Shown here one piece after another: positions 37,141 through 49,498 of a stretch of 64,000 nt of DNA. This DNA comes from Stictocephala bisonia (taxonomy: Eukaryota > Arthropoda > Insecta > Hemiptera > Membracidae), in the NCBI GenBank assembly GCA_035578905.1, contig JAQJVL010000529.1, forward strand, positions 186,001 through 250,000, read 5' to 3'. A program made the position numbers and the translations under genes. Every line of letters starts with the position of its first letter. Within the stretch, counting starts at the first letter, position 1. The notes under the pieces were generated by a model. It made no database searches, was not told the DNA's origin, and worked only from the letters and a program-made list of their open reading frames with translations.

Positions 37141-39165
37141 TTGCAGCAGCTTTAGCCTGTATGGTTTCATCTTTAGACGTTTCTAAAATTTCTCTAAATA
37201 GATTCCTGTGGAATTAGAATTGTACTCCCCAGCCTCTGCCGTTTTACGTCGTCTTTTCACAGTCCGATGGCGGGTCGCTTGAAAGTTCCTCATTTCGCAG
37301 TCCGATGCCGGCCACGAGTCACTCGATAGTTCCTCTTCTCGCAGTTCGTTTAAGGGTCACTGGTTACACCCTGTTTTCGCAGTTCGATGACAGGTCACCG
37401 GACACTCATCAATCGTATCAGATCATCGCTATTTAGTATTCATGAGTGAAATCAGCCGTCGTGTCGTAACTGACTGGGAGGGATCTCTGCTCTGCAGCAC
37501 TACAGGGGCCACTCGACTTCATTGCCTAACAGCCAGTGTCTTCAGAGAGGCGGCGCGCCGATTTAGTGAAAGCAGACCATCAACAATGCCTAGTTTTGAA
37601 ACGATCTCTACCGTCACCAACGAGGTGAAATTTATAAATGAACCCAGGAATACTTTGGAGATTTTATTATTTTGATGCAGTTTTCATTTTAAAAATAAAT
37701 AAATAAATATCGTACCATCTCAAAATGTCTTATAAATAAAACATTATTTATATCCTGAATACGAATTATGAGTTAGTTTGAATACACTTACACTCTGTCC
37801 GACTCAAAATTATGGATACTAGACTTTCAACACAATAACCACTGGGTGTAACAAAAAAAAAAAAATCAACATTTCCCTTTAGTGGAATGGATAGAAACTT
37901 TGGATGTCGATTTACGTGCTTAGTTCCCCGATTTCCTTTTTACTTTTTCCCTCCAAATCCTCAAGGATAAACGTAGTAATTATAACTACAAATGTAAAGA
38001 AAAATATACTAGAAATATATGTACATTAGTTGCCACATATTTCTAACTTCCACTGGCCTTCGCTGCGGCCATAAGAACCTCTGTTTCTTTTTTCACCTGT
38101 GGTGTTGTGTATATGGTAGATCCTATTGTATTTAGGGATCTTTTGGTAAAGAAACGATTATATATCAGCCAATCAAGGCAGTGAACTTGTGTCTTGAGTG
38201 AAAGTGTTTGAAAATCAATTACTTGATTTAATTTGCTGCTTATTGTCTACTGATTACCTTTACAGCCTCCCGTCTAGCCCCACTTTGGTTTTTGTAAATT
38301 CCAAACAAACGTGTCAACAAGTGTGCGCATCGTACCATACTGAACGTTATAAGAGGGGCGTTCCTTTAAATTGGTTAATGTGTTCAATTATAAATGTTTT
38401 CAGCAAGTTCATTTTACTGTATTTGTTATAGTGACGTGTTCAACTGAACCAAATGAGTTAATCTGTCTGTACGTTAAGTGTGTACAAATTGTATCTTAGT
38501 TGTGTGATCCTTAATGTACATTAATTTTTGTTCAATTGGTTACTAGTAAGTTTTGGCCTTAAGTAACATAAAATTTTAATAAAAGAAATGTTAAATAAAT
38601 AAATTAAAGAACATCGCAAAAATTACTAAGAACTGAGCTATTTTTAAAAATCGATATTATTTACATGTAAACGTCAAAGAATTAAAGCCCTCACAAATGG
38701 AAATGAACCTGACAAGGTACATAGATGTTTCTGATATGTATTATGTGTTAACAGCAGTTTTAAGGAATGTGGTAGTCAGTTACATATCTTCCAGCTGGTT
38801 GGGACTTTCTAAACTGGCTGTTTGATAAAATAGTAAGGAACAGACGGTTCATGTACGACTCATAATACTAGGGTTAGTTTCATGATTTTGTTCTGTAATT
38901 ATATACACATAATAAAATTATAATTAGTAACACATTTTGTTTGTATGATTTATGAATGTTAACTACAATATTTCTATTTTACAAGAAACTATTTTATAAA
39001 ATATAAACAATTCACATGTCAATATCTTAAAAAAATATATGCAGTGTATCATGTTGATAATAATTTTGGGTTTCTTGCCTTCAAAGAAAGTTGTCGTGTT
39101 ACGACTTAACAACTACTTTCTTGTTATGTATCTTTTCTTTTCACACAACATATTGATAACTTTAC
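37141..39165. other. Intron of the chitin-binding gene; degenerate repeats at 37230-37410
   Basis: At 37230-37410 a ~50-60 bp unit with cgcagtycgatg and gggtcac recurs about four times in degenerate form. The rest is AT-rich. Frames near 37442-37675 and 38198-38431 are unrecognised. Confidence 0.4.
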
Positions 39166-39345
39166 CTGGAATGGACTTGCCGAGCTCCAGATACTCCTTG
39201 ACGGAAGGACTGAGGAACCCGGGTGGCACAGAAGGTTGCTTCGGAGGACCGTTCCTCTCGTCCAACTCCTGCTCAGGGCCGCTGTCGAGGTCCGGAATGG
39301 ACGGCGCTCGAGGCCTCTTCATCCGAGAACCCTCCTCCTCTCCAT
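39166..39345 (-). CDS. Upstream internal exon of the chitin-binding gene
   Basis: A GC-rich 180 bp exon with acceptor tttgcag (ending 39346) and donor ccag|gtaaag (from 39165). The frame DGEEEGSRMKRPRAPS, then PPGFLSPSVKEYLELGKSIPG, is open. The exon ends with one base of a Gly codon, which the exon at 31575 completes, giving SIPG-RPGTDYPVLS. This linker before a CBM14 domain is familiar from insect peritrophin-like cuticle proteins. Both ends are phase 1 and the length is a multiple of three. The region is acidic and proline-rich, probably flexible. Earlier exons, with start codon and signal peptide, were not identified at higher coordinates. Confidence 0.75.
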
Positions 39346-39534
39346 CTGCAAATTAATCGCTTCATTGTTTTGAATTATATGGAATTTACTTGAAAGAAAT
39401 AATTACCAAATCAAAACTATTTTTGAGTATAGAGAATTATTGTCGTATATTATTTTATAGTAGGCTAATGTTCATTCACAAAAAACTGATATTTAGGAAA
39501 GTAGAATGTGGCAAGCTACAGAGGCTTGGATTAG

Positions 39535-41770
39535 GCGTGGAGCTATACAAACTTGATGTGTCGAGTAGTTAGTTCGCTGTGCGGATGGCAAGTCTAGGGT
39601 TGCCATCCGTCCCTAGGCGTGGAGCTATACAAACTTGGTGTGTCGAGTAGTTAGTTCGCTGTGTGGATGGCAAGTCTAGGGTTGCCATCCGTCCGTAGGC
39701 GTGGAGCTATACAAACTTGGTGTGTCGAGTAGTTAGTTCGCTGTGCGGACGGTAAGACTAAGGTTGACATCCGTCCGTAGGCGTGAAGCTATACAAACTT
39801 GGTGTGTCGAGTAGTTAGTTCGCTGTGCGGACGGTAAGACTAAGGTTGACATCCGTCCGTAGGCGTGAAGCTATACAAACTTGAAATGAAATGAAAATTG
39901 TCTTTATTAGGCGGAGTTAGGACTATTAAGTCCTCTCTTCCACTCAACCTTATTTCCAAAAACATGTTGTTTTTTTCAACTATATGAAATATATACAGTA
40001 AATTTTACAGTTTCTTAAATATCTACTTGTATATTCTTAAACAAAAACAATAACTTATATCTAACATTTTATTGATAAAAATGGCAAAAGAATATTACTG
40101 ATATTAAAATAATAAAGACATAAATCAATATTCAGAAATTAATTATTTCTAATATCATACATTCCACATACATACAAATCACTCATGAACCACAGCCCCC
40201 GCAACCCCCACCCACCCCTACCAGCCCCGCAGAAGCCGGTCCTTTACCTCCAACCCGAAACGAGCGCGCTTATCAATGGTCCTGATGTTATCAGGGAGCA
40301 AATTCCATAAACGACAAGCAGAAACGGTAAAAGATTTGCTATAGAGAGTGGTGTAATGAATAGGCACTGATAGTAGGGAGGCTCCCTGACGTGTATTTCT
40401 GGTACTGATTTCGGAGATGAACTTGAAACGCTTGGACAAGTATTCAGGAGATCTAGTGTTTAAAATATTGAACACAAGAATAAGGATGTGGTATTCACGA
40501 AATTGTTTTAGTTTGAGCATCCGTAACTGTTTGTAGAAAGGAGAAACATGATCATCCCGTCTTAAATTGAATATAAATCTAATGCAGAAGTTCCGTGTCG
40601 AGTAGTTAGTTCGCTGTGCGGACGGTAAGACTAAGGTTGACATCCGTCCGTAAGCGTGGAGCTATACAAACTTGGTGTGTCGAGTAGTTAGTTCGCTGTG
40701 CGGACGGCAAGACTAGGGTTGACATCCGTCCGTAGTTGTGGAGCTATACAAACTTGGTGTGTCGAGTAGTTAGTTCGCTATGCGGATGGCAAGACTAGGG
40801 GTGCCATACGTCCGTAGGCGTGGAGCTATACAATGTTGGTGTGTCGAGTAGTTAGTTTGCTGTGCGGATGGCAAGACTAGGGTTGACATCCGTCCGTAGT
40901 TGTGGAGCTATACAAACATGGTGTGTCGAGTAATTAGTTCGCTATGCGGATGGCAAGACTAGGGGTGCCATACGAGCTATACAAACTTGGTGTGTCGAGT
41001 AGTTAGTTCGCTGTGCGGACGGTAAGACTAAGGTTGACATCCGTCCGTAGGCGTGAAGCTATACAAACTTGGTGTGTCGAGTAGTTAGTTCGCTGTGCGG
41101 ACGGTAAGACTAAGGTTGACATCCGTCCGTAGGCGTGAAGCTATACAAACTTGGTGTGTCGAGTAGTTAGTTCGCTGTGCGGACGGTAAGACTAAGGTTG
41201 ACATCCGTCCGTAGGCGTGAAGCTATACAAACTTGGTGTGTCGAGTAGTTAGTTCGCTGTGCGGACGGTAAGACTAAGGTTGACATCCGTCCGTAGGCGT
41301 GGAGCTATACAAACTTGGTGTGTCGAGTAGTTAGTTCGCTGTGCGGACGGCAAGACTAGGGTTGACATCCGTCCGTAGTTGTGGAGCTATACAAACTTGG
41401 TGTGTCGAGTAGTTAGTTCGCTATGCGGAAGGCAAGACTAGGGGTGCCATACGTCCGTAGGCGTGGAGCTATACAATGTTGGTGTGTCGAGTAGTTAGTT
41501 TGCTGTGCGGATGGCAAGACTAGGGTTGACATCCGTCCGTAGGCGTGGAGCTATACAAACATGGTGTGTCGAGTAATTAGTTCGCTATGCGGATGGCAAG
41601 ACTAGGGGTGCCATACGTCCGTAGGCGTGGAGCTATACAAAGTTGGTGTGTCGAGTAGTTAGTTTGCTGTGCGGATGGCAAGTCTAGGGTTGCCATCCGT
41701 CCGTAGGTGTGGAGCTATACAAACTTGGTGTGTCGAGTAGTTAGTTCGCTGTGCGGATGGCAAGACGAGG
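39535..41770. repeat. 82 bp minisatellite, ~18-19 copies, interrupted
   Basis: The unit ggagctatacaaacttggtg, tgtcgagtagttagttcgct, gcggatggcaagactagg, gttgccatccgtccgta recurs every 82 bp at 39535-39883 and 40595-41770. Each unit holds a hairpin (cggatggcaa, 8 nt loop, ttgccatccg). Its gggttgccatccgtcc resembles the hAT terminus that directly follows at 41771. One unit near 40978 has a deletion. Confidence 0.92.
39884..40594 (-). mobile_element. 5'-truncated non-LTR retrotransposon inside the minisatellite
   Basis: A 711 bp insertion splits one 82 bp unit (aaacttg | gtgtcgag; two bases of the unit are missing). On the minus strand it encodes a retrotransposon ORF2 C-terminus: FREYHILILVFNILNTRSP and then SACRLWNLLPDNIRTID, ending LLRGW at ~40218. 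A 3' UTR follows, with aggacttaatagtcctaac and the tail attttcatttcatttc. A related 3' end occurs at 58573-58640. The open frame suggests modest age. No target-site duplication is visible. Confidence 0.7.
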
Positions 41771-41975
41771 GTTGCCGTACGTCCATATTTTATACGGACA
41801 TTCAGTGTCCGTACCTTACAAAGAAAAAACTGGGCTTATGTCCTTATTTTTCGTTTTGCTAATATTAAAAATATATATTTAAATATATAGTATCGTAAAA
41901 AAGACCAACATGTATTATTAGTACTTTGGTCAATCGTCAACCGTTAGAGATTTATGTGTTGTATCCTAGGCAAGA
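41771..41975 (+). mobile_element. hAT left-end fragment (copy 3)
   Basis: Begins gggttgccgtacgtcc, then ttcagtgtccgtacc and the AT-rich stretch seen in copies 1 and 2, ending at ggtcaatcgtcaaccg. Only the left ~200 bp of the element is present, directly behind the 82 bp array. Confidence 0.65.
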
Positions 41976-42439
41976 CCCGCTCGGTATAGGAAAAATATCG
42001 AGATACATTATAAGTTCCATTTACCTATTAGTCGATACGAAAAATGGACCCTACATTTAATTTGGACTTAAATCGTCTACTTGGTTATATCCTTGACCCT
42101 TCTGTCGACGAGATCCGCCCATGTTCATTAATCGTACCTTGCAACACCCGCAGTTTGTTGTGTGGTGTATGTCCAAGACCAGGACCTGGACCCTGGTGAA
42201 AGGTAGAGTTTGTTGTGCCATCGATAACCTTGCGTTACTCGGCCTCTCCTGTGTTTCCTGTTTTGTCAGTCCTTTCATCTTACTCGCCCCCTGTTGTTGA
42301 GATAATCACCACTCCATTGTTTCGGCATTGGGAACAACAGCTGTTTTAAGAGAAATAAATTCACACCTAAATTAATCAACGTCATAACCTTAAATCTGAT
42401 ATGAAAAATTGAAACAATTTTTCACCTTAATTATGACAA
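41976..42439. other. Spacer
   Basis: A 73-codon minus frame (42278-42057) is unrecognised. No other feature was seen. Confidence 0.4.
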
Positions 42440-43250
42440 AGTGGTAGTTATTATGACCTAACTTAAGAAAACGCTTGAGTAAAATTTTCAAACCTTCACA
42501 GTTCTACACGCATAACAAATGCACACAAATTTATATATGAATTTCCCCAAAAACTGAAATATTTGAAAATGTAAAATTTGTTAATACTGAGGTTATCTAT
42601 TAAAGTGGGGTATCAGTTTAAAGATATTTTTCTCCTGAATCCAATTATACTATCAGATTATGAAAAGGACCAGTAATAAGGTGTATATGCCCCTAAAGTA
42701 AGAAATCTCCGAAAACCAAAAAGGGTTAATACTAAAATAAAACGTACAAGTGGGGTGTAAAACTATAGATATTTATCTATCAAATCACATTATATGATTA
42801 ATGTTTTGAAGAAAAACACTACCCCCCACCCCCAAATAAATATATGCTCCAAAACCTAAAATTGGGTAATGTTAAACTAATACACCCAGATGGGGAATCA
42901 AATTATAGATATTCTTCTTTTAATTACTAATATGCCGTCAGATCTTAGAGAAGACTATGTTTATGAGCTCCACTGCCCCAAAACGCAAATTTCATGGTCA
43001 TACTGGTTAAGAATCCTGACGAGACCGTAGGCCGATCTTACTCACGACGTGAAATGCCGAACTACACAAAAGGTTTCCACAGCAGAGCGTCTGGGTGAGG
43101 CTGCATGCCGAACTGTCCCCTGCGAGGTCCGAGGCCGAGTTTCATAAAGTAGCTAAAGGTTGGGTCCCCAGGCGAGGCCGCAGGCCGAGCCTCTATCGAG
43201 CGTAGCGAGTGACGGGGTAGGTACGCGAAGCGTGCAGAGGTGTTCCCTAG
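42440..43250 (+). mobile_element. Helitron 3' part, second copy
   Basis: Colinear with 14318-14962 (gagtaaaatt, tctacacgc.taacaaa, actatgtttatg.gctccact, ggccgcaggccgagc) and with the same 3' end: hairpin tacgcgaagcgtgc, then agaggtgttccCTAG at 43247-43250 followed by T. No helicase frame. The next bases, tctttataataaaac, could be another 5' end but lack the aaataccact block. Confidence 0.65.
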
Positions 43251-44298
43251 TCTTTATAATAAAACGCTATAATTTCAACAGTTGTTACGGAGTTTATCTC
43301 AACTACCTTCCACACGGACATGCTGCCAGGCAGGTGCAGGAAGAGATGAGATCTCCGCGGTGTCGGCACACGCGAGGCACGAACTTCCCGGCTCAGTTCC
43401 TCGCTTAATGAATATATTGATATCCTTTTCTCACACTTTATTTATTTTACATGGAAATAAAATGAAAAAGCTTTGTTATTTCAACTTCTGACAGCGCCTT
43501 TAATACTACGGACGAATAAATACTACGGAACGTAGTTCAAACTCGCCGCTAGCTTTTGATTTAACCTGAAATGCTTACATTAAAGTGAAATTCATTACTT
43601 TGTGTATGAAGTTTTCAGTCAGGGATTTTTAGATTTAATTTTATTACATACGGCTATGAATGACTGAAAAAGCCATCGTTCAGTAGACTAAGCTATGAAA
43701 CCGATACAATGCTTTAATAGTAATAAATCTGTTATAATTGCCGTAAGATCGTTAATAATAAAAATGCAACATTTTATCAATGTTTCGTTTTTTGTGACTT
43801 AAGGTATCGTAACCGCTAAGTTGTACCTGTTTTCAGCTGTGGATGTAGTAACACTGATGGCGTTAGTGTGTTCTCTCTAACAACAAATTTGTGTTGTTAT
43901 TCTCGCATATTTGAATGTATTTTAGTATGATTGTGAAATTTGGAGAGAGAGGGTACATGCTTGGTTATGCGAAATAATCGTTTATTTGAACGAAATAAAC
44001 CAACACGTACATTCTTGGCGTCGAAGAGGAGTGTTTACACCTCACCGTCTCGAGTTGTGGAGGTGCCGGCCTACTCCCGTGCCGCAACCATTGACACCGA
44101 ACTGAACCTACAACCAAGGCAAATCACAACTAATATATATATACTGTATTACGTCATTCAATCAGTATTGTAATACCGACTTCGTCAAAGTATGAGTTAA
44201 ATGAGTTTACGGGGAGACAAGAAATTAAATATACTGAAATAAGTAATACGTAAAGTTAAAGAAGGATTTATTAAATTCACAGTAAATCATGACATGTT
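43251..44298. other. Spacer with a weak exon candidate
   Basis: 43281-43408 follows a possible acceptor (tttcaacag) and is GC-rich; one frame reads YLPHGHAARQVQEEMRSP to a stop at 43408. Unrecognised. Another GC-richer patch is at 44030-44125. The rest is AT-rich. Confidence 0.3.
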
Positions 44299-45964
44299 AA
44301 CTTGTATTATTAACAATAATGTTGATTTTTACGCTCGGGGTGAGTTCACTTCAGTAAGGTCTTTGTGAATGATCAACTCGTATTATTAACGATATTGTTT
44401 AGTTTGACGCTCGTGGTGAGTTCACTTCAGTAAGGTCTTTGTGAATGATCAACTCGTATTATTAACGATATTGTTTAGTTTGACGCTCGTGGTGAGTTCA
44501 CTTCAGTAAGGTATTTGTGAATGATCAACTCGTATTATTAACGATATTGTTGAGTTTGACGCTCGTGGTGAGTTCACTTCAGTAAGGTCTTTGTGAATGA
44601 TCAACTCGTATTATTAACGATATTGTTTAGTTTGACGCTCGTGGTGAGTTCACTTCAGTAAGGTCTTTGTGAATGATCAACTCGTATTATTAACGATATT
44701 GTTGAGTTTGACGCTCGTGGTGAGTTCACTTCAGTAAGGTATTTGTGAATGATCAACTCGTATTATTAACGATATTGTTTAGTTTGACGCTCGTGGTGAG
44801 TTCACTTCAGTAAGGTCTTTGTGAATGATCAACTCGTATTATTAACGATATTGTTTAGTTTGACGCTCGTGGTGAGTTCACTTCAGTAAGGTCTTTGTGA
44901 ATGATCAACTCGTATTATTAACGATATTGTTTAGTTTGACGCTCGTGGTGAGTTCACTTCAGTAAGGTATTTGTGAATGATCAACTCGTATTATTAACGA
45001 TATTGTTGAGTTTGACGCTTGTGGTGAGTTCACTTCAGTAAGGTATTTGTGAATGATCAACTCGTATTATTAACGATATTGTTGAGTTTGACGCTCGTGG
45101 TGAGTTCACTTCAGTAAGGTCTTTGTGAATGATCAACTCGTATTATTAACGATATTGTTGAGTTTGACGCTCGTGGTGAGTTCACTTCAGTAAGGTCTTT
45201 GTGAATGATCAACTCGTATTATTAACGATATTGTTGAGTTTGACGCTCGCAGTGAGTTCACTTCAGTAAGGTCTTTGTGAATGATCAACTCGTATTATTA
45301 ACGATATTGTTTAGTTTGACGCTCGTGGTGAGTTCACTTCAGTAAGGTCTTTTTGAATGATCAACTCGTATTATTAACGATATTGTTGAGTTTGACGCTC
45401 GTTGTGAGTTCACTTCAGTAAGGTCTTTGTGAATGATCAACTCGTATTATTAACGATATTGTTGAGTTTGACGCTCGTGGTGAGTTCACTTCAGTAAGGT
45501 CTTTGTGAATGATCAACTCGTATTATTAACGATATTGTTTAGTTTGACGCTCGTGGTGAGTTCACTTCAGTAAGGTCTTTGTGAATGATCAACTCGTATT
45601 ATTAACGATATTGTTTAGTTTGACGCTCGCGGTGAGTTCACTTCAGTAAGGTCTTTGTGAATGATCAACTCGTATTATTAACGATATTGTTTAGTTTGAC
45701 GCTCGTGGTGAGTTCACTTCAGTAAGGTCTTTGTGAATAATCAACTCGTATTATTAACGATATTGTTTAGTTTGACGCTCGCAGTGAGTTCACTTCAGTA
45801 AGGTCTTTGTGAATGATCAACTCGTATTATTAACGATATTGTTTAGTTTGACGCTCGTGGTGAGTTCACTTCAGTAAGGTCTTTGTGAATGATCAACTCG
45901 TATTATTAACGATATTGTTTAGTTTGACGCTCGTGGTGAGTTCACTTCAGTTAGGTCTTTGTGA
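44299..45964. repeat. 76 bp minisatellite, ~22 copies
   Basis: The 76 bp unit gttcacttcagtaaggtctt, tgtgaatgatcaactcgtat, tattaacgatattgtttagt, ttgacgctcgtggtga repeats from a diverged first copy to 45964. Variants are aaggtAttt versus aaggtCttt, gttTag versus gttGag, and cgtgg, cgcgg or cgcag. Reading the variants in order would show local duplications. The unit is not divisible by three. Confidence 0.95.
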
Positions 45965-47024
45965 CATTAATTTGCGACAGTTTCTTTGTTTATGACTTCG
46001 TATATAACACTTTAATATTAATGTACCACTTAAAGAGTTTATAATTTTTTTAGTTTTTCGAAATAGTAAGAACAATAATGAATGGAAAAATATGTGGAAG
46101 GTACTAAGGTTTGCATTGTTTTGAATATCAGCAATTAACATAATACTGTACATGATACGGTCAATTCCAAGTGGAAATCGTTTAGGGGCCTATTCATTGA
46201 AGCGGAAGGACGGGTGTCTATGCTGAGTTAGTATTTTAAATATTATTTTGTATAAAAATTTGAACATGTTTAAAATAGACAGGATACAATATTTATGCGT
46301 AATCGGTATTTTTATTTAATACGCATTTAAAAATATACAATAAGTAACGTAATTGAATTCGCTATCATTTTAAATAAACGACAGTTTATAGGTTTAGATT
46401 AAAAGTTGATATTTGTAGATTTGAGATAGTTTCGAATTATGGAGATAATATTTAAATTACCGAACTGAATAAATATTTTACATTGTAGACTAAAAAAGAA
46501 TATTTTTGTTCTCGTTTTACTAGACAAGATTCAATACGTCATTTAAAGGATGAAATGAATACAAACTATAACTGTAAAGTGTTTTGCAAAGTATATATCT
46601 TCAGACATAAATCATTGTTGGTAGTATACTTCACTCTAATCAACAAATTATAATATGTATTTGGCAACAAACTATTTGGTAAACAAACTATTCATTTCAT
46701 TATTCTGCCTACTTTCTTAGTGAAAGGCCCTTACAAAATAAAACATTCTTGTTGTACAACACAGTACTTTTGTAATGTTAAATGTTTTCTAATGAAAACA
46801 CGAAAATCGATAGTTAATTATTTGTTGGGTGTTGTTAAATTGTCGAAGATTGTCAACAAAGTCACAGCGCCACTGAAACGTATCTAACCGACTAGCATTC
46901 TCTTATCTCCTTATACGCTGAGTTATATTCTTATGCTCATATTGGGTAATTGTTCAATAGCCTGTTGGACAAGCCATCAAATAGATGTGCCTGTAAGGCA
47001 TCACATTGAAGTAATATATATTTT
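45965..47024. other. AT-rich spacer
   Basis: No gene was recognised. Confidence 0.4.
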
Positions 47025-47210
47025 GTTTATAAAGTTAACTGGAAACTTGGACATTAATTCCTTGCAAGCACGGTAAGTGATGACCCAACGGTCCTTTCAT
47101 TACTATCCATTACTTGTGTTTATAAAGTTAACTGGAAACTTGGACATTAATTCCTTGCAAGCACGGTAAGTGATGACCCAACGGTCCTTTCATTACTATC
47201 CATTACTTGT
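47025..47210. repeat. 93 bp tandem duplication
   Basis: Two essentially identical 93 bp units start gtttataaagttaactgg at 47025 and 47118. Each contains gcaagcacggtaagtg, which resembles a splice donor, so the donor-like site is duplicated too. Confidence 0.9.
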
Positions 47211-47321
47211 GTTTTTGGTATTCGTCGGTTCCCCCTACCTCCTTCTGAAGAGTGATATTTAGCATTGAATGTGATCACCGCTCCCGGACGCACAAACAGT
47301 CCTATTTATTTGTTATTCCAG

Positions 47322-47426
47322 CACTTCATTAGACAGCCGTTCTTCATCTCGCTGTGCAAGGCCATGCCTACCGTCACCGCCTCGTGCCGCTCAGACCTCA
47401 GAAGAACAAATTTACACACCTTTTAA
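47322..47426 (+). CDS. Candidate short terminal exon
   Basis: The acceptor ttatttgttattccag ends at 47321. The following GC-rich frame is open for 34 codons to TAA (47424-47426): HFIRQPFFISLCKAMPTV and then TASCRSDLRR. Codon use (many G/C third positions) differs from the AT-rich flanks, which favours a real exon. No family is recognised and no partner exon was found. A chance acceptor next to a GC-rich patch remains possible. Confidence 0.35.
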   Translation, partial: HFIRQPFFISLCKAMPTVTASCRSDLRRTNLHTF

Positions 47427-49164
47427 CGAAGATGAGAAATATATTCTGTGAAAATAACAACTTGTCTTAATGTGTTTAGACACAAAATAATGGCAAATCG
47501 AAAATCAGTCTTTTCAAAAATTGCTCTTAATTCATTGTTGGGCTTTTTTATTAGTGTATCGAAGTGATATGGTTTAAGTTTAAAAAATTTGGTTCGTGAT
47601 AAGCTTTTCATTGATATTTAGTTGTCTTATAATAAGTTGTTGTACTAATTGTATGCAAATAATTAATTTTTATTTAAAAGACATAACAAAACGTAAATGT
47701 TTTTATTCCAGTTTTTGCTTTCACTTGAAAGTATATTTATTGTCTACTGGCGACCGTAATGTTGTTGCACATGAACCACGAATGTCGTAGAGAAACTGTG
47801 AATATTGAACGAATGTCCCAGTTGCCAGAATTAAATGTCGAATAGGTGAGTTGGGCATTCAGTAATGTTGGTGAAGTAGACATACAACACATTGCAAGGG
47901 ACCCAAATTGTCTTTTGTTCGTTGTCGAAGGTGAATTTGTTTAGTCGCTAAAGCAGAATGGAAAAGTTGATATCAGTATAAACTATGCCGAGGAAATACT
48001 ATTAGTAATAAACTGCATGTTGTCGGTTTGTTTGACAGTCTACAAGAGCCGCCGCGTTCACGTCATTGATGAGCCTCACGGGTAGTGTCGGGAAGGCGAA
48101 CACACACGACATCCTTCCTCCTCGCATGTGTCGTGACATATATACCGTGTGGGTAGTCTCCCATGTCTACTGATTATATTAATATAACTCGTTACAATGC
48201 ACGTTAGTTAAAGTCACGTCCTTGCTGTCGTAACGACACCTGCAGTCACGTTTACCTGCACTTGCTGGGAACACGGTCACCGGTGACACCGACCGTTAAC
48301 ACACCATTGGGACATCTCCTTCACAAAGGCGCTATCGTAAACACCGTTTGGCGTTACTTTACTTGATTACAATAATCACATTTGAAAGCATCCTTGAAAT
48401 TAGATTTTAACACCTGTGTAATATGAATAAATGAATAATGATTTGTCCTAAGCCAAATCTCATAATAACGTGTTGGAATAACTTAGTGCCATGAGAAACT
48501 AGCCTACTGTCCATAACAAAAGTTTGGAGTCATAATTTCATTGTGCGTTGATTGGTATAAACGAAAAATTGTTTGTGTTATTTCTTCATATCTATACTAC
48601 GTGCCGAACAAAAAAATACACGATTTTTCACTATTTACAAACAAATCTCAACTTTGAAAAATCGCTCATAACAATTTAATACATGATTGGGCATGCCATG
48701 GAAAATGTAATATTAAAGTTTCTAATATTTTATTTCATTGCAAAAAGAGTTCTTGTAGATTTAGTAAAACAACTTTGTCCAAGCTATGGCTGATCAGAAG
48801 AGGTTGAATTTTATATTGTTGTAATAAGCTAATTTTACATATTCTGCTACAAACGTTAATGCTTATTTATAGCACACCGATAATTTTGTAGCGATTTTAT
48901 TTGACAGGGAAGCGATGTGCATTGAAGCATGAACGTCGTTCGCAGCGATGCTGCCGGTCCACAAGGGATGTGTGGTGAGGGGGAGGGGTCAAGTGTCTTT
49001 GTATGAGTAGTAGCAATGAAGTGTATTCATTGGTAGTAGATCGCAGTCAGACTTACAGTTGTCCCGAGCCGAATTCATTTGTCTTAAAGCTGGCCGAACC
49101 GCTTTAATAACAGACATGTCACATACTGAATTTTTGAAGCCATTAATTAAAAACAATAGTTCTT
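47427..49164. other. Spacer
   Basis: GC-richer patches occur at 48045-48150 and 48225-48300; the second holds the perfect palindrome gtcaccggtgac (48276-48287). No gene was recognised. Confidence 0.4.
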
Positions 49165-49498
49165 TGCTTAAAACGGATAATCTCTTCAGGTAAACATTTT
49201 AAAGGATATTTATGACAATATATTGAGTTCTGCCAACTTAACCTAAACTAAATGAACAACTTTTTAAAATAATTGTTTGTTAATATTTTATTAATCTGAA
49301 ATCTCAAATAAAAAAATATAAATATTACTATCGTATTGTTATTATATTTCACTAAGTATTATTTTCCCAATTTAACAACCAAATTTACATAATATTAAAT
49401 TAATAAAAGACGATTTTATAATTCCTCCCCCCCCCCCCGCCAGACCCCTAAGTAAATCTTGTTGTCCGTATTTTACTATGAAAATTGATGGCAACCCT
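49165..49498 (+). mobile_element. hAT right-end fragment (copy 4)
   Basis: Homologous to 33850-34170 and 25765-26149: taaacattttaaagga, ttattttcccaatttaac, gccagacccctaagtaaat, gtccgtattttactatg and terminal ggcaaccct. The left part is missing. Its terminus lies inside the minus-strand retrotransposon ORF1, cutting it after VHIND. Confidence 0.7.

Noticed and set aside
48276..48287. Hormone-receptor response element at gtcaccggtgac
   Set aside because: A single palindrome that does not fit the ecdysone element spacing; no gene nearby.
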